From NCBI GenBank assembly GCA_949297365.1, contig CASFSL010000009.1:1-64000 (forward strand): a DNA stretch of 64,000 nt. The letters run 5' to 3'. The DNA is from an uncultured Bacteroidales bacterium. Lineage in GTDB: Bacteria; Bacteroidota; Bacteroidia; Bacteroidales; UBA932. A program made the translations under genes and the position numbers. The notes below the pieces were generated by a model that was not told the DNA's origin, did no database searches, and worked only from the letters and a program-made list of their open reading frames with translations. Shown one piece after another: positions 18,072-27,521 of the stretch. Within the stretch, counting starts at the first letter, position 1. Each line of letters begins with the position of its first letter.

Positions 18072-19589
18072 TCAGTCTTCAATGAGTTTGTCAAATTCGG
18101 CATCCAGGTCTTTATCGTAGATATAGTCGTAGAGCGTATCCTTGCGCAAGTTGTAATAGTAGGACCAATAGTTGGCCAGCTCCTCTATGTACTGGGCGGA
18201 GGCCTCGTCCCTTTCATTCTGCGCGGTGTTCATCTCCAGTATGCCTATGGTCCCGTTGCGGAATCTCTGGAGAGCCAGTTCGTATCTTTCTCCGGCTATG
18301 GCGTCCGCTTTCTGGGAGACATCGCACTGCTGCGACTGGGCGTTGAACTGCACCACGCGGATGTATATGTCCTGCCGGCGTTGCATCACCTCCTGCTCTA
18401 CCTGTGCCAGAACTATCTCCTGCTGGGTCCTGGCCATCTGTACCTTGCCCTTTCCGAGTCCCCAGTCCAGTATGGGGACGCTGAGTGTCAGACCTACTAT
18501 CTCCTGGTCCATGGGATTGCGGTAAGATGAGGTGAACTCACTGCCGGTCTGGGTAAGTCCGAACTGGGCCGTCAGCATCGCGCTGAATCCCCTCTCGGAC
18601 TTGGCCTGGGCGATGGCTGCCTCGGCCTCTATGAGGTTGAGTTCGTTGTCCAGACTGAATGTGGTGTTCTCCAGGCTGCGCCGGACGGCCTCCTCCTCGT
18701 CGATTTCGATGTTCGAGTAGTGCTGAGGCCTGATGAGTGTGAGATCGGTGTCATCTCCCATGCCTAGATAGGACTTCAGGGACAGCATGGCCTGCCTGAG
18801 TTCCACCTCCGAGCTGGCGACGGCTATTTCGGCGTTGAGTACCTGAAGCTCCATCTGCAGCAGCTCGTCCTTGGTGTATGTGCCTATATTGAAACGCTCC
18901 TGGGCGATGTCGTAGAGCTGCCGGGTGTTCTCATAGCGGCGGCGGGCCATCTCCAGGCTTTCCTGAGTACGCAGTACGGTGAAGAAGTATGTAGTGGCCG
19001 TTATGGCTATGTCCTCCAGATCCTCCAGATATTTCTTCTTGGATCGCTCATATTTTTTCGGCTCCGTCTTTCTTTCCCATTTGAGCCTGTTGTACTGGAA
19101 GATAGGCTGCTGGAGATAGACATTGACCGGGTTGGAATTCCAGGTCATGCTGCCGTAGGGTGAGAACTGGTCGAAGCGGTTGAGGTAGGTGTTCAGGGAT
19201 ATGATACCGCCTGTCCACGGGATGTTCTGGTCTATCGAGAGCTGCAGCCAGTTGTTCATGTTGTCGTTCTGCACGTAGTGTGTCTCGCCGGTCTCCGCGT
19301 CCTGCAGGGGCACGAGCGAGCGGTTGTACTGTCCCAGTCCGGCATTGAGATTGAGCGAGGGCAGAAACTGCGCCTTATACGAGCGGAACTCCCAGTAACT
19401 GCTTATGAACGAGTATTTGGCGATCATTGCCGGCAATGACTTGCTTTGCGCCGCCACTATCACGTCCTCCAGCGTAAACTCCCAGTGTGTCATCGGTTCC
19501 GCACATGTATCCGTTCTCAGTGTGTCATCTTGAGCACTCAGTCTCTGTAGGGTCGGGAATATTACAAGAACTACACAGGCAATACGCAT
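18072..19589 (-). CDS. TolC-like outer-membrane efflux protein
   Basis: The protein has 505 residues, beginning with a signal peptide (MRIACVVLVIFPTLQRLSAQD). The ATG at 19589 is preferred over upstream in-frame starts because a -7 box lies at 19608-19615, inside the longer frame, and the signal peptide starts here. Long alpha-helical segments with repeated structure (EMARRRYENTRQLYDIAQERFNIGTYTKDELLQMELQVLNAE and ELALQRFRNGTIGILEMNTAQNERDEA) are the OEP helical-hairpin repeats that form the periplasmic tunnel. It is first gene of the efflux operon. Confidence 0.88.
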   Translation of the reverse strand: MRIACVVLVIFPTLQRLSAQDDTLRTDTCAEPMTHWEFTLEDVIVAAQSKSLPAMIAKYSFISSYWEFRSYKAQFLPSLNLNAGLGQYNRSLVPLQDAETGETHYVQNDNMNNWLQLSIDQNIPWTGGIISLNTYLNRFDQFSPYGSMTWNSNPVNVYLQQPIFQYNRLKWERKTEPKKYERSKKKYLEDLEDIAITATTYFFTVLRTQESLEMARRRYENTRQLYDIAQERFNIGTYTKDELLQMELQVLNAEIAVASSEVELRQAMLSLKSYLGMGDDTDLTLIRPQHYSNIEIDEEEAVRRSLENTTFSLDNELNLIEAEAAIAQAKSERGFSAMLTAQFGLTQTGSEFTSSYRNPMDQEIVGLTLSVPILDWGLGKGKVQMARTQQEIVLAQVEQEVMQRRQDIYIRVVQFNAQSQQCDVSQKADAIAGERYELALQRFRNGTIGILEMNTAQNERDEASAQYIEELANYWSYYYNLRKDTLYDYIYDKDLDAEFDKLIED

Positions 19590-19607
19590 TGTCCAGGAGT
19601 TACACAG

Positions 19608-19615
19608 CAAAAGTA
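19608..19615 (-). promoter_or_regulatory. -7 promoter box of the efflux operon
   Basis: TACTTTTG on the minus strand, 18 bp before the TolC-like ATG, giving a leader of roughly a dozen nucleotides. Confidence 0.5.
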
Positions 19616-19678
19616 AGTTGGATCTGCGGATTCTTGTCGCCTTTATGCCCATAATAAGTAATCTTATCAAAGTTTCTG

Positions 19679-20293
19679 TCAGAATGTAAGGCCTATTCTG
19701 TACTGGATGTATGGTGTTGCGTACCATTCACTTTGCCATCCGAAGCGCACTCCGGCAGAGAATTCACCGAACCAATTCTGGCCCCAGACCCGTCTGATGC
19801 CGTACATTGGTGTGATGCTCACATCCACCGGAGAGTTGAGGCCGAGTCCGCCGCTTTCGCTTCCGGATATGTATATGCCTCCGAGAGCTCCTTGTATCTT
19901 AAGAGAGACGAAGTCGGCGGAGTTCTTGTATGTACTCTTTCCGAGTTTTGTGCGTCTGTCAAAGTTGGTGTAGAACCTGGGTTCAACGTTGACTCCCAGT
20001 TTCATGGCCGCAATTGCATCGGTGTAAAAGTTGTCGCTGTAGAGATATATACCGGCAGGGACGAGTCCTGCTCTGAAGATCATGGAGAAACTCCCTCCCA
20101 GCGTCTGCTCGTATCCATACTCCAGACCTAGTATCTGCAAGGACAAAGTGTGGTTGGATACGGTTGTCGGTTTCTGGACTGTAGTAGAATCACCGGATAT
20201 GTCAACTTTTTTGTCGTTGTCCCTGGCATAAGTTGACGGAATGAGCAGTAGGACTGCTGCTGCCGTAATGGTAAGTCTTCGGATAGTTTTCAT
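19679..20293 (-). CDS. Small outer-membrane beta-barrel protein
   Basis: The protein has 204 residues with a signal peptide (MKTIRRLTITAAAVLLLIPSTYA). The remainder is rich in alternating aromatic/hydrophobic strands and ends in YRIGLTF, with the C-terminal phenylalanine typical of barrels inserted by the BAM machinery. No enzymatic motif is seen. It lies 89 bp upstream of the TolC-like gene and has its own promoter, so co-regulation with the efflux system is possible but not shown. Confidence 0.7.
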   Translation of the reverse strand: MKTIRRLTITAAAVLLLIPSTYARDNDKKVDISGDSTTVQKPTTVSNHTLSLQILGLEYGYEQTLGGSFSMIFRAGLVPAGIYLYSDNFYTDAIAAMKLGVNVEPRFYTNFDRRTKLGKSTYKNSADFVSLKIQGALGGIYISGSESGGLGLNSPVDVSITPMYGIRRVWGQNWFGEFSAGVRFGWQSEWYATPYIQYRIGLTF

Positions 20294-20324
20294 AAGAATG
20301 AATGATTGGAATAAACTACGAAGA

Positions 20325-20332
20325 CAAAGTTA
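20325..20332 (-). promoter_or_regulatory. -7 promoter box of the small outer-membrane protein
   Basis: TAACTTTG on the minus strand, 31 bp upstream of its ATG. Confidence 0.45.
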
Positions 20333-20355
20333 CTAAAATTTTTACATGTCCCTCG

Positions 20356-22218
20356 TTAAAAAGCCAGGAACTTCATGAACTCGTCCTCGGAGCAGCTGCC
20401 GACGGGTCCGGAGAGGGTATTGCCCTCGGAGTCCACCACGGCGTAGAGGGGCTGGGAGGCCGAGCCGAACTGCCTGAGCTCCAGGTCGCGGTACCTTCTG
20501 CCCAGGGTGCGGAACTCCGCGTCCTCAGTCTTGTCATCCACATACAGGTTGGCGATGACGAAGTCACCGGAAAGCCGCTCCATGACCGCTGCGGAGGAGA
20601 GCACCGTGGCCTCCATCTGCTTGCAGACACTGCATGTGTGGGACTTGAAGGCTATGAATACGGGCTTTCCTGTAGCCTTGCTTTCGGCCAGTGCCTCGTC
20701 TAGGTTAGTGTAGCTCTTCAGGGTGGAGTAGCCTGATGCAGCCGCATTGTCCCCGGACACTGCCTGTGCATTGTTCTGGGAGAGCGTCAGCGTGGAGCCG
20801 TCCATCGGAGGGATGAGGCCCGAGATGCTCTGCAGCGGGGCTCCGAACAGGCCGGGAATCAGGTAGAAGGCGAAGGTGATGCAGACTATCGCCGCGATGT
20901 GCCTGCCCCAGCCGATGCCCTCGGAGGGAGTGTCGTGGCTGGTGCGGAACACCCCGAGGAAGTACAGGCCGAGCAGCAGTGCGAGCACTGCCCACGAGGC
21001 TATGAAGCCCAGTCGGGTGATGATGCCCCAGCCGAAGTATGCGTCGATGTTGTAGAGGAACTTCATGGCGAAGGCCAGCATGATGTAGGCGAACACGACC
21101 TTGACCATGTTGAGCCAGCCGCCGGACTTGGGCAGCTTCTTCATCACTCCGGGGAAGAATGACAGCACCACGAAGGGCAGGGAGAAGCCCAGTCCGAAGA
21201 CGGCCATGCCTACGATGGGCCTGAGGGCCACGCCGTCAAGTACAGCCGCTGCGAGGATGGAGCCTACGAAGGGACCGGTGCAGGAGAAGGATACGATGAC
21301 CATCGCCAGGGCTACGAAGAATGCGGCGATGTAGCCGCCCTTGTCGGCTTCGCGGTCCGCCTTGTTGGCCAGACCGGAGGGCAGGGTGATCTCGAACGCT
21401 CCGAGGAACGATACGGCGAAGACTATGAACAGCAGGGCGAATATCAGGTTCGGAATCCAGTGCGTGCCTATCGCGTCGGTGGCCGCCGTGCTCTGGAAGA
21501 GGGCAACAATCAGGCCCAGCAGGGTGTAGATGACCATGATGGAGAGGCCGAAGATGACACCCTTGAGGATGCCGGCCCGCCTGGTGCTGCCTCCGCCGAT
21601 GAGGAAGCCCACGGTCATAGGTATCATCGGGAAGACGCATGGGGTTATGACTCCGGCCAGTCCGGCCAGGAAGGCAATGAGCAGGAAGCCCCAGAAACTG
21701 CGGCCACCGTCAGCCCTGTCCGTATCCGAGGCTGCCGGCGCAATGCTCTCTTCCACAGGGGCGGCTGACGGATTGACGGTGACGGATATCTCCTCCTCGT
21801 TGAGGGTACACTCCAGTCCGTTGCAGGTCTGGAACTCCAGCCAGCCCCTGAATGTGAAGGTCTCTTCCGTCAGTGGCTTGATTATCTGTCTGAACCGTGC
21901 GGTACCCTCGAAGTAGTCCACCTCCATCCGGAAGCCCTGGTCGTACTTGACGTGCGGCTCCTCCACGTTCTCCAGGCCGCCTACGGGACTGTAGTCCGGG
22001 CTTTCCTGAGAGGTCAGGGCCGTGGCCATGGGGCCTCCCTTGACCGGTTCGGTGCTGTACATGTACCACTGGGGAGCCAGATTGACCGTGAGTATCAGCT
22101 CCACATTTCCGTCTGGCAGGACATTGGACTTGGTGTCTACGGATATTACGCCCTGAGCCGCCGCGCATACGGATATCAGGCAGGCAGCCATGGCGATTGC
22201 GAATCTTTTCAGTATCAT
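20356..22218 (-). CDS. dsbD: Thiol:disulfide interchange protein DsbD
   Basis: The protein has 620 residues. A signal peptide is followed by an N-terminal DsbD-alpha immunoglobulin-like domain (to about 150), an eight-span membrane domain with the two expected cysteines (GVITPCVFPMIP and SCTGPFVGSIL), and a C-terminal thioredoxin-like domain with CSVC (SHTCSVCKQMEATV). It passes reducing electrons from cytoplasmic thioredoxin through the membrane to periplasmic oxidoreductases or cytochrome c maturation. The length is usual for the family. It is divergent from glyS; both -7 boxes fit in the 71-bp gap. Confidence 0.92.
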   Translation of the reverse strand: MILKRFAIAMAACLISVCAAAQGVISVDTKSNVLPDGNVELILTVNLAPQWYMYSTEPVKGGPMATALTSQESPDYSPVGGLENVEEPHVKYDQGFRMEVDYFEGTARFRQIIKPLTEETFTFRGWLEFQTCNGLECTLNEEEISVTVNPSAAPVEESIAPAASDTDRADGGRSFWGFLLIAFLAGLAGVITPCVFPMIPMTVGFLIGGGSTRRAGILKGVIFGLSIMVIYTLLGLIVALFQSTAATDAIGTHWIPNLIFALLFIVFAVSFLGAFEITLPSGLANKADREADKGGYIAAFFVALAMVIVSFSCTGPFVGSILAAAVLDGVALRPIVGMAVFGLGFSLPFVVLSFFPGVMKKLPKSGGWLNMVKVVFAYIMLAFAMKFLYNIDAYFGWGIITRLGFIASWAVLALLLGLYFLGVFRTSHDTPSEGIGWGRHIAAIVCITFAFYLIPGLFGAPLQSISGLIPPMDGSTLTLSQNNAQAVSGDNAAASGYSTLKSYTNLDEALAESKATGKPVFIAFKSHTCSVCKQMEATVLSSAAVMERLSGDFVIANLYVDDKTEDAEFRTLGRRYRDLELRQFGSASQPLYAVVDSEGNTLSGPVGSCSEDEFMKFLAF

Positions 22219-22241
22219 TTCTTTATTTTTAATTATCGGGG

Positions 22242-22249
22242 CAAAAATA
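22242..22249 (-). promoter_or_regulatory. -7 promoter box of dsbD
   Basis: TATTTTTG on the minus strand, 23 bp before the dsbD ATG. Confidence 0.45.
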
Positions 22250-22261
22250 TTAAATAATTCT

Positions 22262-22269
22262 TATTTTTG
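22262..22269 (+). promoter_or_regulatory. -7 promoter box of glyS
   Basis: TATTTTTG followed by CG, 20 bp before the ATG at 22290. Two ATGs at 22282 and 22285 are out of frame with the enzyme. Confidence 0.5.
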
Positions 22270-22289
22270 CGAGATAAATCAATGATGCG

Positions 22290-23840
22290 ATGACACAGGA
22301 AGAAGTATTCAAGCAACTTACCGCCCATGCCAAGGAGTACGGCTTTGTATTCCAGTCAAGTGAGATATATGACGGACTGAGTGCCGTCTACGATTACGGC
22401 CAGATGGGCGTCGAGCTCAAGAACAACATAAAGAAATACTGGTGGGATGCCATGGTGCGTCTCAATGAGAATATCGTAGGTATTGACTCGGCCATCTTCA
22501 TGCACCCGAAGATATGGCAGGCGTCGGGCCACGTGGGGGCATTTAATGATCCCCTTATCGACAATAAGGATTCCAAGAAGCGTTACCGTGCCGACGTGCT
22601 CATCGAGGACTATATCGCAAAACTGGAGGAGAAGATCGCCAAGGATGTGGAGAAAGGCCGTCGCAAGTTCGGCGAGAGTTTCGACGAGGCCCAGTTCCGC
22701 GCCACCAATCCCAACGTGCTGCGCAATCAGCAGAAGATGGACGAGGTGCGCTCCCGCATGACGGAGGCGTTGAATGCCAACGACCTGCAGGGCCTGCGCG
22801 ACATCATCATCGACTGCGGCATCGTATGCCCCATTTCCGGTACCAAGAACTGGACCGAGGTGCGTCAGTTTAACTTGATGTTCTCCACCCAGCTCGGCAA
22901 CATCTCAGGCGAGGACGGTATCATCTACCTGCGTCCCGAGACAGCGCAGGGTATATTTGTCAACTTCCTGAATGTCCAGAAGACCGGCCGTATGAAGGTT
23001 CCTTTCGGCATTGCCCAGATCGGCAAGGCCTTCCGCAACGAGATAGTGGCCCGTCAGTTCATCTTCCGCATGAGGGAGTTTGAGCAGATGGAGATGCAGT
23101 TCTTCGTGCGTCCCGGCTCCGAGCTTGAATGGTTCGCCAAGTGGAAAGAGGCCCGTCTGCAGTGGCACAAGGCCCTCGGCCTGGGCGATGAGAAATACCG
23201 CTTCCACGACCACGAGAAGCTGGCCCACTATGCCAACGCCGCCACCGACATCGAGTTTGAATTCCCCTTCGGCTTCAAGGAACTCGAGGGCATTCACTCC
23301 CGTACCGATTTTGACCTGAGCAATCACCAGAAATTCTCCGGCCGCAAGATACAGTATTTTGACCCTGAGACCGGCGAAAGCTATACTCCCTACGTCATCG
23401 AGACATCCATCGGTCTGGACAGGATGTTCCTGACCGTGCTCTCCGCATCCTACTGCGAGGAGAAGCTGGACAACGGAGAGGAGAGAGTGGTTCTCCGTAT
23501 TCCGCCCGTATTGGCCCCTGTCAAGCTGGCCGTGCTTCCGCTGGTCAAGAAAGACGGTCTGCCTGAGAGGGCCAGGGCCATCATCGATGACCTCAAGTTT
23601 GACTTCAACTGCCAGTACGATGAGAAGGACAGCATAGGCAAGCGTTACCGCCGCCAGGATGCGATAGGCACGCCTTACTGCATCACGGTGGATCACCAGA
23701 CCCTGGAGGACAACTGCGTGACCATCCGCGACCGCGACACCATGGCCCAGGAGCGCATCCCCATCGCCGAGGTCGAGCGTATCATCAGGGAGAGAACGGA
23801 TTACAAGCCCGTATTACGGAAATTGAATAAAATAGGATAA
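22290..23840 (+). CDS. glyS: Glycyl-tRNA synthetase (alpha2 type)
   Basis: The 516-residue class II aminoacyl-tRNA synthetase is of the single-chain, eukaryote-like dimeric type rather than the bacterial alpha2beta2 type. Motif 2 (FRNEIVARQFIFRMREFEQMEMQFF) and motif 3 (IETSIGLDRMFLTVLSASYCEE) are clear, as is GTKNWTEVRQFNLMFST before them. The C-terminal anticodon-binding domain starts near PPVLAPVKLAVLPLVKK. The length suits the family. It is followed 4 bp later by the dihydroorotate dehydrogenase-like gene, so the two are co-transcribed. Confidence 0.96.
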   Translation: MTQEEVFKQLTAHAKEYGFVFQSSEIYDGLSAVYDYGQMGVELKNNIKKYWWDAMVRLNENIVGIDSAIFMHPKIWQASGHVGAFNDPLIDNKDSKKRYRADVLIEDYIAKLEEKIAKDVEKGRRKFGESFDEAQFRATNPNVLRNQQKMDEVRSRMTEALNANDLQGLRDIIIDCGIVCPISGTKNWTEVRQFNLMFSTQLGNISGEDGIIYLRPETAQGIFVNFLNVQKTGRMKVPFGIAQIGKAFRNEIVARQFIFRMREFEQMEMQFFVRPGSELEWFAKWKEARLQWHKALGLGDEKYRFHDHEKLAHYANAATDIEFEFPFGFKELEGIHSRTDFDLSNHQKFSGRKIQYFDPETGESYTPYVIETSIGLDRMFLTVLSASYCEEKLDNGEERVVLRIPPVLAPVKLAVLPLVKKDGLPERARAIIDDLKFDFNCQYDEKDSIGKRYRRQDAIGTPYCITVDHQTLEDNCVTIRDRDTMAQERIPIAEVERIIRERTDYKPVLRKLNKIG

Positions 23841-23844
23841 CATT

Positions 23845-24825
23845 ATGGCTACGACGGAAGTAAAGTATCTCGGACTGGACCTCAAGAGTCCGGTGATCGT
23901 CAGCAGTTGCTCATTGACCGCTGATGTGGACAAAGTAAAGGAAATGCAGCGTGCCGGAGCAGGTGCCGTGGTGATGAAGTCTCTCTTCGAGGAGCAGATC
24001 CGCGGCGAGGTGGAGTTCATGGCCTCGGCCGGACACTCCTATCCGGAGATGGACGACTATCTCCACGCCTATATCCGCAGCAATTCCATAGCCCAGTACA
24101 CCGAGAAGGTGAAGGCCCTCAAACAGGCCGTGACTATACCTGTCATCGCCAGCATCAACTGCTACAGCCCCGGAGAATGGGTCGAGTATGCCCGCCAGGT
24201 CGAGGCTGCAGGCGCTGATGCCCTGGAGATCAACCTTTACGATCCGGCAGTAGACCCCAGAACCTCTCCCGCTTCCATAGAGGAGGGATATATCAGCGTG
24301 ATACGCTCCATCGTGTCTGAGCTGCGCATCCCCGTGGCCGTAAAGATAGGCCAGCACTATACCAGCATAGTCAATTTCGCAGACCGTCTGGCTTCCTGCG
24401 GCGCGAAAGGAGTGGTGATATTCAACCGTTTCTTCAGACCCGACATCGATATAGAGAACTTCAGGCTCGTGCCGGCGGCACCCCTGTCCCACGAGGGAGA
24501 GTACGGAGAGACGCTGCGCTGGACGGCTATACTCTCGTCGGTGGTCAAGACCGATATAGCTGTCACCACCGGCATCCATACTCCGGAGACGGCCATAAAG
24601 ATGATACTGGCCGGAGCCGCTGCAGTGCAGATCTGTTCGGTGATATATCAGAAAGGCGTGGATGTGATTGCCGGCTTCAACGACAGGATTCAGAAATTCC
24701 TGGAGGACAACAATGTCGGAAGCCTTTCCCAGATCCGTGGCCGTCTGGACTACTCTACCATAGCCGATCCGGCCTTGTACGAGCGCGTCCAGTTCATGAA
24801 GACCTTCGGCTCCCTCGCCCTTTAA
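23845..24825 (+). CDS. Dihydroorotate dehydrogenase-like protein
   Basis: The 326-residue TIM-barrel flavoprotein is related to PyrD. Visible family features are GLDLKSPVIVSSCSLTADVDKVKEM at the N-terminus, SINCYSPGEWVEYARQVEAAGADALEINLYDP, IPVAVKIGQHYTSIVNFADRLASCGAKGVVIFNRF and a C-terminal phosphate-binding loop (AVTTGIHTPETAIKMILAGAAAVQICSV). The active-site region differs from true PyrD, so it is best called PyrD-like; members are common in Bacteroidota with unproven substrate. It is co-transcribed with glyS and ends beside the tRNA-Pro gene on the opposite strand. Confidence 0.85.
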   Translation: MATTEVKYLGLDLKSPVIVSSCSLTADVDKVKEMQRAGAGAVVMKSLFEEQIRGEVEFMASAGHSYPEMDDYLHAYIRSNSIAQYTEKVKALKQAVTIPVIASINCYSPGEWVEYARQVEAAGADALEINLYDPAVDPRTSPASIEEGYISVIRSIVSELRIPVAVKIGQHYTSIVNFADRLASCGAKGVVIFNRFFRPDIDIENFRLVPAAPLSHEGEYGETLRWTAILSSVVKTDIAVTTGIHTPETAIKMILAGAAAVQICSVIYQKGVDVIAGFNDRIQKFLEDNNVGSLSQIRGRLDYSTIADPALYERVQFMKTFGSLAL

Positions 24826-24829
24826 TCTG

Positions 24830-24903
24830 TCGGGGTAAAAGGACTCGAACCTTCGACCCCCTGCTCCCAAAGCAGGTGCGCTAGCCAACTGCGCCACACC
24901 CCG
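24830..24903 (-). tRNA. tRNA-Pro (anticodon TGG)
   Basis: Read on the minus strand, the 74-nt sequence starts CGGGGTG and ends TACCCCG plus discriminator A, with C1-G72 as expected for tRNA-Pro. The D-arm region is GGCGCAGTTGGCTAGCGC; the anticodon stem is CCTGC/GCAGG around loop TTTGGGA, which gives anticodon TGG; the T-loop is GGTTCGAGTCC. The terminal CCA is not encoded. Confidence 0.93.
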
Positions 24904-24967
24904 ATATTGTGGCTGCAAATATAAGTCATAATTTGTGAAATTTCAGTTTCTTTTCAGAATTCATCGC

Positions 24968-24975
24968 TAAATTTG
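24968..24975 (+). promoter_or_regulatory. -7 promoter box of the two-component operon
   Basis: TAAATTTG, 24 bp before the response-regulator ATG. A GGAGG at 24986-24990, 9 bp before that ATG, is an unusually good Shine-Dalgarno sequence for this genome and decides the start. Confidence 0.55.
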
Positions 24976-24999
24976 TGTGGATTTTGGAGGATAACTGTC

Positions 25000-25695
25000 A
25001 TGAAACTTCTTATAGTAGAGGATGATCCGTCGCTCAGGGAGTTGATGCATAGGGCATTGACCGAGGAGAAGTATGTCGTGGAGACAGCTTCGGACTTCGC
25101 TGAGGCCGACGCCAGGATTGCCGGGTACACCTATGACTGCATACTGCTGGACATCATGCTGCCGGGAGGGAACGGTCTCAGGCTGCTGGATCATATAAAG
25201 GAGCTGCACAGGAGGGAGAACGTAATCATCATCTCGGCCAAGGACTCGCTGGACGACAAGGTCTACGGCCTGGAGAAGGGTGCGGACGACTACCTGCCCA
25301 AGCCGTTCCACATGGCCGAGCTCAAGGCCCGTATCCGCAGCGTGCTCAGGCGCGGTCTGAGCGGAGGCGAGCTGACCATCGAGTACGGCAACGTAAGTCT
25401 CCAGCCGGACAACGGCTGCGTGCAGATTGACGGAAAGCCGGTGGAGCTGCTCAAGAAGGAGTTCGATATCCTGCTCTATTTCATGCAGCGTCCCAACCAC
25501 ATAGTGGACAAGTCGGTGCTGGCCGAGGCCGTATGGGGTGACCATGCGGACCAGGCGGACGATTTCCATTTTGTCTACGCGCAGATGAAGAACCTGCGCC
25601 GCAAGCTGCAGACAGCCGGTGCGGATATCGAGATAAAGGCCGTCTACGGTTTCGGATATAAGCTTGTTGAATCATCACAACAGAAAGGGGAATGA
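25000..25695 (+). CDS. OmpR/PhoB-family response regulator
   Basis: The protein has 231 residues. The receiver domain (1-115) has acidic residues at 8-9 (VEDD), the phosphoacceptor Asp51 (CILLDIMLPGG) and the conserved Lys in YLPKPF. The winged-helix DNA-binding domain (about 125-228) includes LLKKEFDILLYFMQRPNHIVDKSVLAEAVWG and a final VYGFGYKL. An in-frame TTG lies upstream, but the ATG after GGAGG is preferred. The kinase gene overlaps its stop by 4 bp. The two PepSY-like proteins downstream are likely part of the regulon. Confidence 0.92.
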   Translation: MKLLIVEDDPSLRELMHRALTEEKYVVETASDFAEADARIAGYTYDCILLDIMLPGGNGLRLLDHIKELHRRENVIIISAKDSLDDKVYGLEKGADDYLPKPFHMAELKARIRSVLRRGLSGGELTIEYGNVSLQPDNGCVQIDGKPVELLKKEFDILLYFMQRPNHIVDKSVLAEAVWGDHADQADDFHFVYAQMKNLRRKLQTAGADIEIKAVYGFGYKLVESSQQKGE

Positions 25696-26969
25696 AGCTC
25701 ATCTACCGCATAACGCTCAGACTGGCCCTGGTCCTGCTGCCGCTGATGGCCGCATGGGCCGCACTGTTCTATTTCAAGATGCTGGACGATGTCAACGACG
25801 AGACGGACGACGCTCTGGACCTCTTTACCGAGCTTGTCATAGAGAAGGCCCTCTCAGGCAATGAACTGCCGGCCAATGAGGGTACCAACATCATGTACGA
25901 CATCATTTCGGTGGGAGAGCAGTTCGCTCAGGACTATCCGCGCATACGCTACTATTACAGCGAGCAGTATTTCCCCTTGATAGGATACGAGCCCTCGCGC
26001 GTGCTGACGACGGTGTTTATGGACGATGACGGGGCGTACTATCTGCTGAAAGTCTATACTCCTACCATAGACAAGCAGGATCTTATGCGCTCGACGCTGG
26101 TCTGGATAGTGATACTGTACGTCCTGCTGCTGCTGACTGTCATGCTGGTTACGGTGCTGGTATTCTACCGCAATATGAGGCCGTTCTACAGGCTTTTAGA
26201 CTGGCTGGACCGTCTCAGAATCGGCGGCGGCAATCCACCGTTGGACAATCCGACGGATATCACCGAGTTCCGGAAACTGAATGCGGCGGCCGAGCAGGCC
26301 CTGGGCCGGTATCAGAAGGCATTCGAGGCACAGAAGGAGTTTATCGGCAATGCCTCCCACGAACTTCAGACTCCGCTGGCGGTAATGGGCAATCGGGTGG
26401 AGTGGCTTATCGACAACACAGAGCTGACACAGAAGCAGATGGAGGAGCTCATGGGTATCCAGCGCACCCTCGGTTCAGTGGTGCGGCTTAACCGGACCCT
26501 GCTCATGCTGACCAAGATAGACAACGGTCAGTTTCCGGAGAAGACCCGTGTCAGCATCCCCAAGACGGTGCAGGAGAGTGTGGAGATATTCTCGGAGATA
26601 TACGAGGACAAGGAGATAGAGGTGGATTTCCCTGTGCCTGAGACTGATCTGGTGGTGGAGATGAATGAGTCGCTGGCCTCGGCCCTTGTCAACAATCTGC
26701 TCAAGAACGCCTTTATATATACTCCGGAGCACGGCCGTATATGCGTCAGGATATCGGAGCGGACGCTGGAGATATCCAACACCGGTCAGTCGCCTCTGGA
26801 TTCGGAACATATCTTCGAGCGTTTCTACAAGAGCGGGGGCCGCGAGGGCTCGATGGGGCTCGGGTTAGCTATTGTCGGGGCTATTCAGAGGTACTGCAAC
26901 CTGGAGGTCAGGTACGCTTTTGAGGGAGGAATGCATAAGTTTTCTGTACGGTGGCCGAAAAATTTTTAG
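25692..26969 (+). CDS. Membrane-bound sensor histidine kinase
   Basis: The protein has 425 residues. Two membrane spans (about 8-28 and 135-160) bracket a periplasmic sensor region of about 105 residues. The dimerisation/phosphoacceptor box is FIGNASHELQTPLAVM with His near residue 223. The ATP-binding domain has NNLLKNAFIYTP (N box) and GSMGLGLAIVGAI (G2 box). It is the cognate partner of the regulator it overlaps. The signal is not evident; in related loci such kinases are paired with PepSY-like secreted proteins. Confidence 0.92.
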   Translation: MKLIYRITLRLALVLLPLMAAWAALFYFKMLDDVNDETDDALDLFTELVIEKALSGNELPANEGTNIMYDIISVGEQFAQDYPRIRYYYSEQYFPLIGYEPSRVLTTVFMDDDGAYYLLKVYTPTIDKQDLMRSTLVWIVILYVLLLLTVMLVTVLVFYRNMRPFYRLLDWLDRLRIGGGNPPLDNPTDITEFRKLNAAAEQALGRYQKAFEAQKEFIGNASHELQTPLAVMGNRVEWLIDNTELTQKQMEELMGIQRTLGSVVRLNRTLLMLTKIDNGQFPEKTRVSIPKTVQESVEIFSEIYEDKEIEVDFPVPETDLVVEMNESLASALVNNLLKNAFIYTPEHGRICVRISERTLEISNTGQSPLDSEHIFERFYKSGGREGSMGLGLAIVGAIQRYCNLEVRYAFEGGMHKFSVRWPKNF

Positions 26970-27053
26970 GATTTTAAATTCATTTCAGAATTGAGGATAA
27001 TCTTTGCACTGTGAAAATAAAACAACAGTGATAATTTTTAAAAAAGTAAAGTC

Positions 27054-27494
27054 ATGAAAAAAATTATGATTCTCGCAGCCTCGCTGCTGCTCTTCTCAGT
27101 TACATCGGCTTATGCCGACAATGACCGTCCTATCCAGTTCAACCAGCTGCCGGAGGCCGCACAGCAGTTCATCAACACTTATTTCCCCGACCAGAAAGTG
27201 TCCTTTGCCAAGGAGGAACGCGACTTCATGGAGGTGAGCTACGAGGTGATGTTCACCAACAGCATCAAGATAGAGTTTGCCGGCAACGGTGAGTGGAAAG
27301 AGGTGAAGTGCAAATATTCCACTCTGCCCGAGGGTATAGTTCCGCAGCCTATAGTGGACTATGTAGGCACCAATTTCCCCGGAGTGTCCATTTACGCCAT
27401 TGACCGCGGTTACAGAGATGTGGAGGTGAGTCTGACCAACGGTCTGGAACTTACTTTTGATTCCGATTACACACTTGTGGACATCGACGACTGA
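27054..27494 (+). CDS. Secreted PepSY-like (DUF2874) protein
   Basis: The protein has 146 residues with a signal peptide (MKKIMILAASLLLFSVTSAYAD). Two PepSY-like half-repeats follow: LPEAAQQFINTYFPDQKVSFAKEERDF and LPEGIVPQPIVDYVGTNFPGVSIYAIDRG, each ending in a strand such as VEVSLTNGLELTFDSDY. The family resembles the beta-lactamase-inhibitor-protein fold and occurs beside two-component systems in Bacteroidota. It is probably periplasmic; the function is unknown. A gap of 84 bp separates it from the kinase, with a weak promoter-like ATAATCTTTGC near 26997, so it may also be transcribed alone. Confidence 0.82.
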   Translation: MKKIMILAASLLLFSVTSAYADNDRPIQFNQLPEAAQQFINTYFPDQKVSFAKEERDFMEVSYEVMFTNSIKIEFAGNGEWKEVKCKYSTLPEGIVPQPIVDYVGTNFPGVSIYAIDRGYRDVEVSLTNGLELTFDSDYTLVDIDD

Positions 27495-27521
27495 TCCATG
27501 TCCTGACGGTGTCAGTCTGAA